From the NCBI GenBank assembly GCA_003532515.1, contig DOEX01000027.1, positions 1-7,030 of the forward strand: a stretch of 7,030 bases of DNA, in the 5' to 3' direction. The position numbers and the translations under genes were made by a program. This DNA is from Anaerolineaceae bacterium. GTDB lineage: Bacteria; Chloroflexota; Anaerolineae; Anaerolineales; Anaerolineaceae. The notes under the pieces were generated by a model, which made no database searches, was not told the DNA's origin, and saw nothing but the letters and a program-made list of their open reading frames with translations. Positions 5,729-7,030 of the stretch are shown here, in pieces (the first letter of the stretch is position 1; each line of letters begins with the position of its first letter).

Positions 5729-6397
5729 ATGAAAGTAATGATTGTCGGCGGTGGAAAGATCGGCACATACCTTGCCGAAAAATTGCTCAGAGAAAACCAT
5801 GAAGTTCGCCTGATCGAACTCCGTGAAGAAGAACGGGACCATATTTTGCTGGACCTTCCCAAAGAGGTGCTCGTGATTGGGAACGGCACCGACCCGGACG
5901 TTCTGGAAGCAGCTGGGATCCGAAAAATGAACGTGGTCGCAGCGGTTACAGGAGATGACGAAACTAACCTGGTTGTAACAACACTTGCTCGCTTCGAATT
6001 CCTGGCTAACCGTACCATTGCCCGTGTGAACCACCCCAAAAACGCCTGGCTTTTTAACCAGGATATGGGTGTGGATGTGGCGATCAACCAGGCTGATTTG
6101 CTCTCTGCCCTGATATTGGAAGAAATGTCCATGGGCGACATGATGACCTTGCAGATGCTGCGCAAAGGAAAATACTTGCTGGTTGAAGAAAAAGTAGCCC
6201 CTAAATCTTTGGCATTGGGAAAGAAAGTCTCCGAGTTGCAGCTGCCAAAGCAATGTAACCTGGTTTCGGTCATTCGCAATGAAGAAATGATCACTCCACA
6301 TGGTGACCTGGTCTTCGAGGTCGCTGATGAGGTGTTGGCGGTTGTGCATCAAACGGAGAAAAAAAACCTCGCAAGGTTGTTCAACGCAACGCCATAA
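5729..6397 (+). CDS. RCK-domain TrkA/KtrA-like NAD-binding protein (second copy)
   Basis: A 222-residue protein is predicted from the ATG at 5729, preceded by AGGAAG (5714-5719). The open frame extends upstream to an ATG at 5624 inside the previous gene, but those 35 residues do not look like an RCK protein. Starting at 5729 places the Rossmann strand MKVMIVGGGKIG directly at the N-terminus, as in the first copy. GGGKIG is at 7-12, acidic E30 ends strand 2, and AAGIRKMNVVAAVTGDDETN lies at 61-80. The RCK_C domain covers about 145-218 (APKSLALGKKVSEL, then HGDLVFEVADEVLAVV). It is clearly diverged from the first copy. Together the two equal the tandem N-C-N-C layout of a full-length enterobacterial TrkA split over two genes, so a hetero-oligomeric ring is plausible. 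It is the last gene of the operon; a repeat element and a terminator follow. Confidence 0.88.
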   Translation: MKVMIVGGGKIGTYLAEKLLRENHEVRLIELREEERDHILLDLPKEVLVIGNGTDPDVLEAAGIRKMNVVAAVTGDDETNLVVTTLARFEFLANRTIARVNHPKNAWLFNQDMGVDVAINQADLLSALILEEMSMGDMMTLQMLRKGKYLLVEEKVAPKSLALGKKVSELQLPKQCNLVSVIRNEEMITPHGDLVFEVADEVLAVVHQTEKKNLARLFNATP

Positions 6398-6413
6398 TTC
6401 ATTTTTATTTTTT

Positions 6414-6483
6414 TGTCATCCCGATTGAAACGAAGGATCTTTGCCTTCCATTAAATGGATTCTTCACTTTGTTCAGGATGACA
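6414..6483. repeat. 70-bp imperfect palindromic intergenic element
   Basis: The element begins TGTCATCCCGATTG (from 6414) and ends with the near-inverse of it (TTGTTCAGGATGACA, to 6483). Over the first 26 positions the two arms agree at 19, and several mismatches would be G-U pairs in RNA. A small perfect hairpin (TCCATT-A-AATGGA, 6447-6459) sits at the centre. The arm resembles the GTCATCC-TGA-GAAG-GATC intergenic repeat that recurs in many bacterial genomes, including Chloroflexota, recalled from general knowledge. It probably represents a non-autonomous MITE/REP-like element. It encodes nothing. Confidence 0.65.
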
Positions 6484-6496
6484 GCCAAAATGACAC

Positions 6497-6522
6497 AAAA
6501 AGCCGGTCGCAAGACCGGCTTT
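6497..6522 (-). terminator. intrinsic terminator of groEL, probably bidirectional
   Basis: AAAGCCGGTC (6499-6508) and GACCGGCTTT (6513-6522) form a perfect 10-bp stem with a GCAA tetraloop on the plus strand. Read leftward from groEL, the stem is followed by TTTTTG (A-run 6497-6501 on the plus strand). Read rightward from the RCK operon it is followed by TTTCTTCTTT. It therefore plausibly serves both convergent units. Confidence 0.85.
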
Positions 6523-6548
6523 CTTCTTTAAATCTTAAACCTTTCGGT

Positions 6549-7030
6549 TTAGTACATTCCGCCGCCCTGGGGCATGGCAGGAGCCGCGCCGGCAGGTTCC
6601 GGAATATCGGTGACCAGTGCTTCGGTGGTCAGGATCATGGCTGCGATGGAAGCAGCATTTTCGAGCGCGCCGCGGGTGACCTTGGCAGGATCGATCACAC
6701 CCAACTCAACCATATCGCCGTATTCCTCAGTCAAAACGTTAAAGCCGATGTGTTTGTTGGAAGCTTCTGCCTGTTTCTGACGAACGGTTTCGACAACCAC
6801 AGAGCCATCTTTGCCAGCGTTTTCAACAATTTTCTTCATCGGTTCGGTCAGAGCCTTGCGAACAATATTGACACCGATCTGGGCGTCTTCCTGTTCCAGC
6901 TTGAGGTCCTTGAGGGATTCCACAGCATTGACCAGGGCAACACCGCCGCCCGGGACGATGCCTTCTTCAACGGCTGCACGGGTGGCAGACAGTGCGTCTT
7001 CCACACGATGTTTCTTTTCTTTCAGTTCGG
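6549..7030 (-). CDS. groEL: chaperonin GroEL, C-terminal part (5' end outside window)
   Basis: The last 159 codons and stop of a Hsp60/GroEL gene, entering from the right edge in the frame that reads ELKEKKHRVEDALSATRAAVEEG. This is the C-terminal equatorial domain, which carries ATP and ring contacts. The aspartate of VEDAL is equivalent to the catalytic D398 of E. coli GroEL. The GGG of VPGGGVAL and the nucleotide-contacting aspartate of VIDPAKV are also present, as is the conserved TTEALVTD end. The flexible tail is short (PAMPQGGGMY), with one GGM unit where E. coli has several. No internal start is needed: a GTG at 7004 is simply an internal valine codon. About 70 % of the gene lies beyond the window, so the promoter, any CIRCE element and groES cannot be seen. 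It is convergent with the RCK operon. Confidence 0.97.
   Translation of the reverse strand, partial: ELKEKKHRVEDALSATRAAVEEGIVPGGGVALVNAVESLKDLKLEQEDAQIGVNIVRKALTEPMKKIVENAGKDGSVVVETVRQKQAEASNKHIGFNVLTEEYGDMVELGVIDPAKVTRGALENAASIAAMILTTEALVTDIPEPAGAAPAMPQGGGMY

Noticed and set aside
5656..6352. Two long overlapping antisense open frames (over 200 codons each) across the second RCK gene
   Set aside because: They are in different frames of the same strand over a well-supported gene, and the translations look like low-complexity shadows.
1..7030. CRISPR arrays, tRNA or rRNA genes, insertion sequences with transposase, phage or toxin-antitoxin genes
   Set aside because: None was seen on either strand. 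The only repeat-like element is the 70-bp palindrome at 6414-6483.

Overview
The window looks like ordinary chromosomal DNA of moderate GC (a little under 50 % by eye) from an anaerobic, probably environmental bacterium. The DUF2089 regulator paired with a small SHOCT-like protein, the two-gene RCK pair behind a Na,K-type P-ATPase, and the GroEL tail ending in GGGMY together suggest Chloroflexota, class Anaerolineae. That assignment is inference from gene style and not from a marker gene such as 16S rRNA.

Left part (1-1000): a textbook sigma-70 promoter drives a two-gene operon. The first gene encodes a zinc-ribbon plus helix-turn-helix DUF2089 protein, the second a small protein that starts with a SHOCT-like helical hairpin. 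A perfect-stem intrinsic terminator closes the operon. The C-terminus of the first protein and the N-terminus of the second appear to be copies of the same small domain.

Middle (1084-2217): on the minus strand is a ferritin-like/VIT1 fusion membrane protein (MbfA-like, a likely Fe/Mn exporter or sequestration transporter). It is transcribed away from a 270-base divergent intergenic region. That region holds a 12-bp perfect palindrome whose core is an exact CRP-consensus-type site (TGTGA-N6-TCACA) and a strong promoter facing right.

Right part (2218-6397): a tightly spaced operon of a 944-residue P2-type cation ATPase and two separate single-unit RCK (TrkA/KtrA-like) NAD-binding proteins. The ATPase carries most of the ion-site residues of animal Na,K-ATPase. 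No TrkH/KtrB channel subunit follows, because the next gene is convergent. The arrangement suggests a monovalent-cation homeostasis module in which RCK proteins sense nucleotide or ion state, and either gate a channel encoded elsewhere or, more speculatively, act with the ATPase itself.

End (6398-7030): a 70-bp imperfect inverted-repeat element of the widespread 'GTCATCC...GAAGGATC' type is followed by a perfect-stem terminator. The 3' third of groEL then reads inward on the minus strand and runs off the window. The most interesting candidate for an under-described system is the ATPase-RCK-RCK operon.
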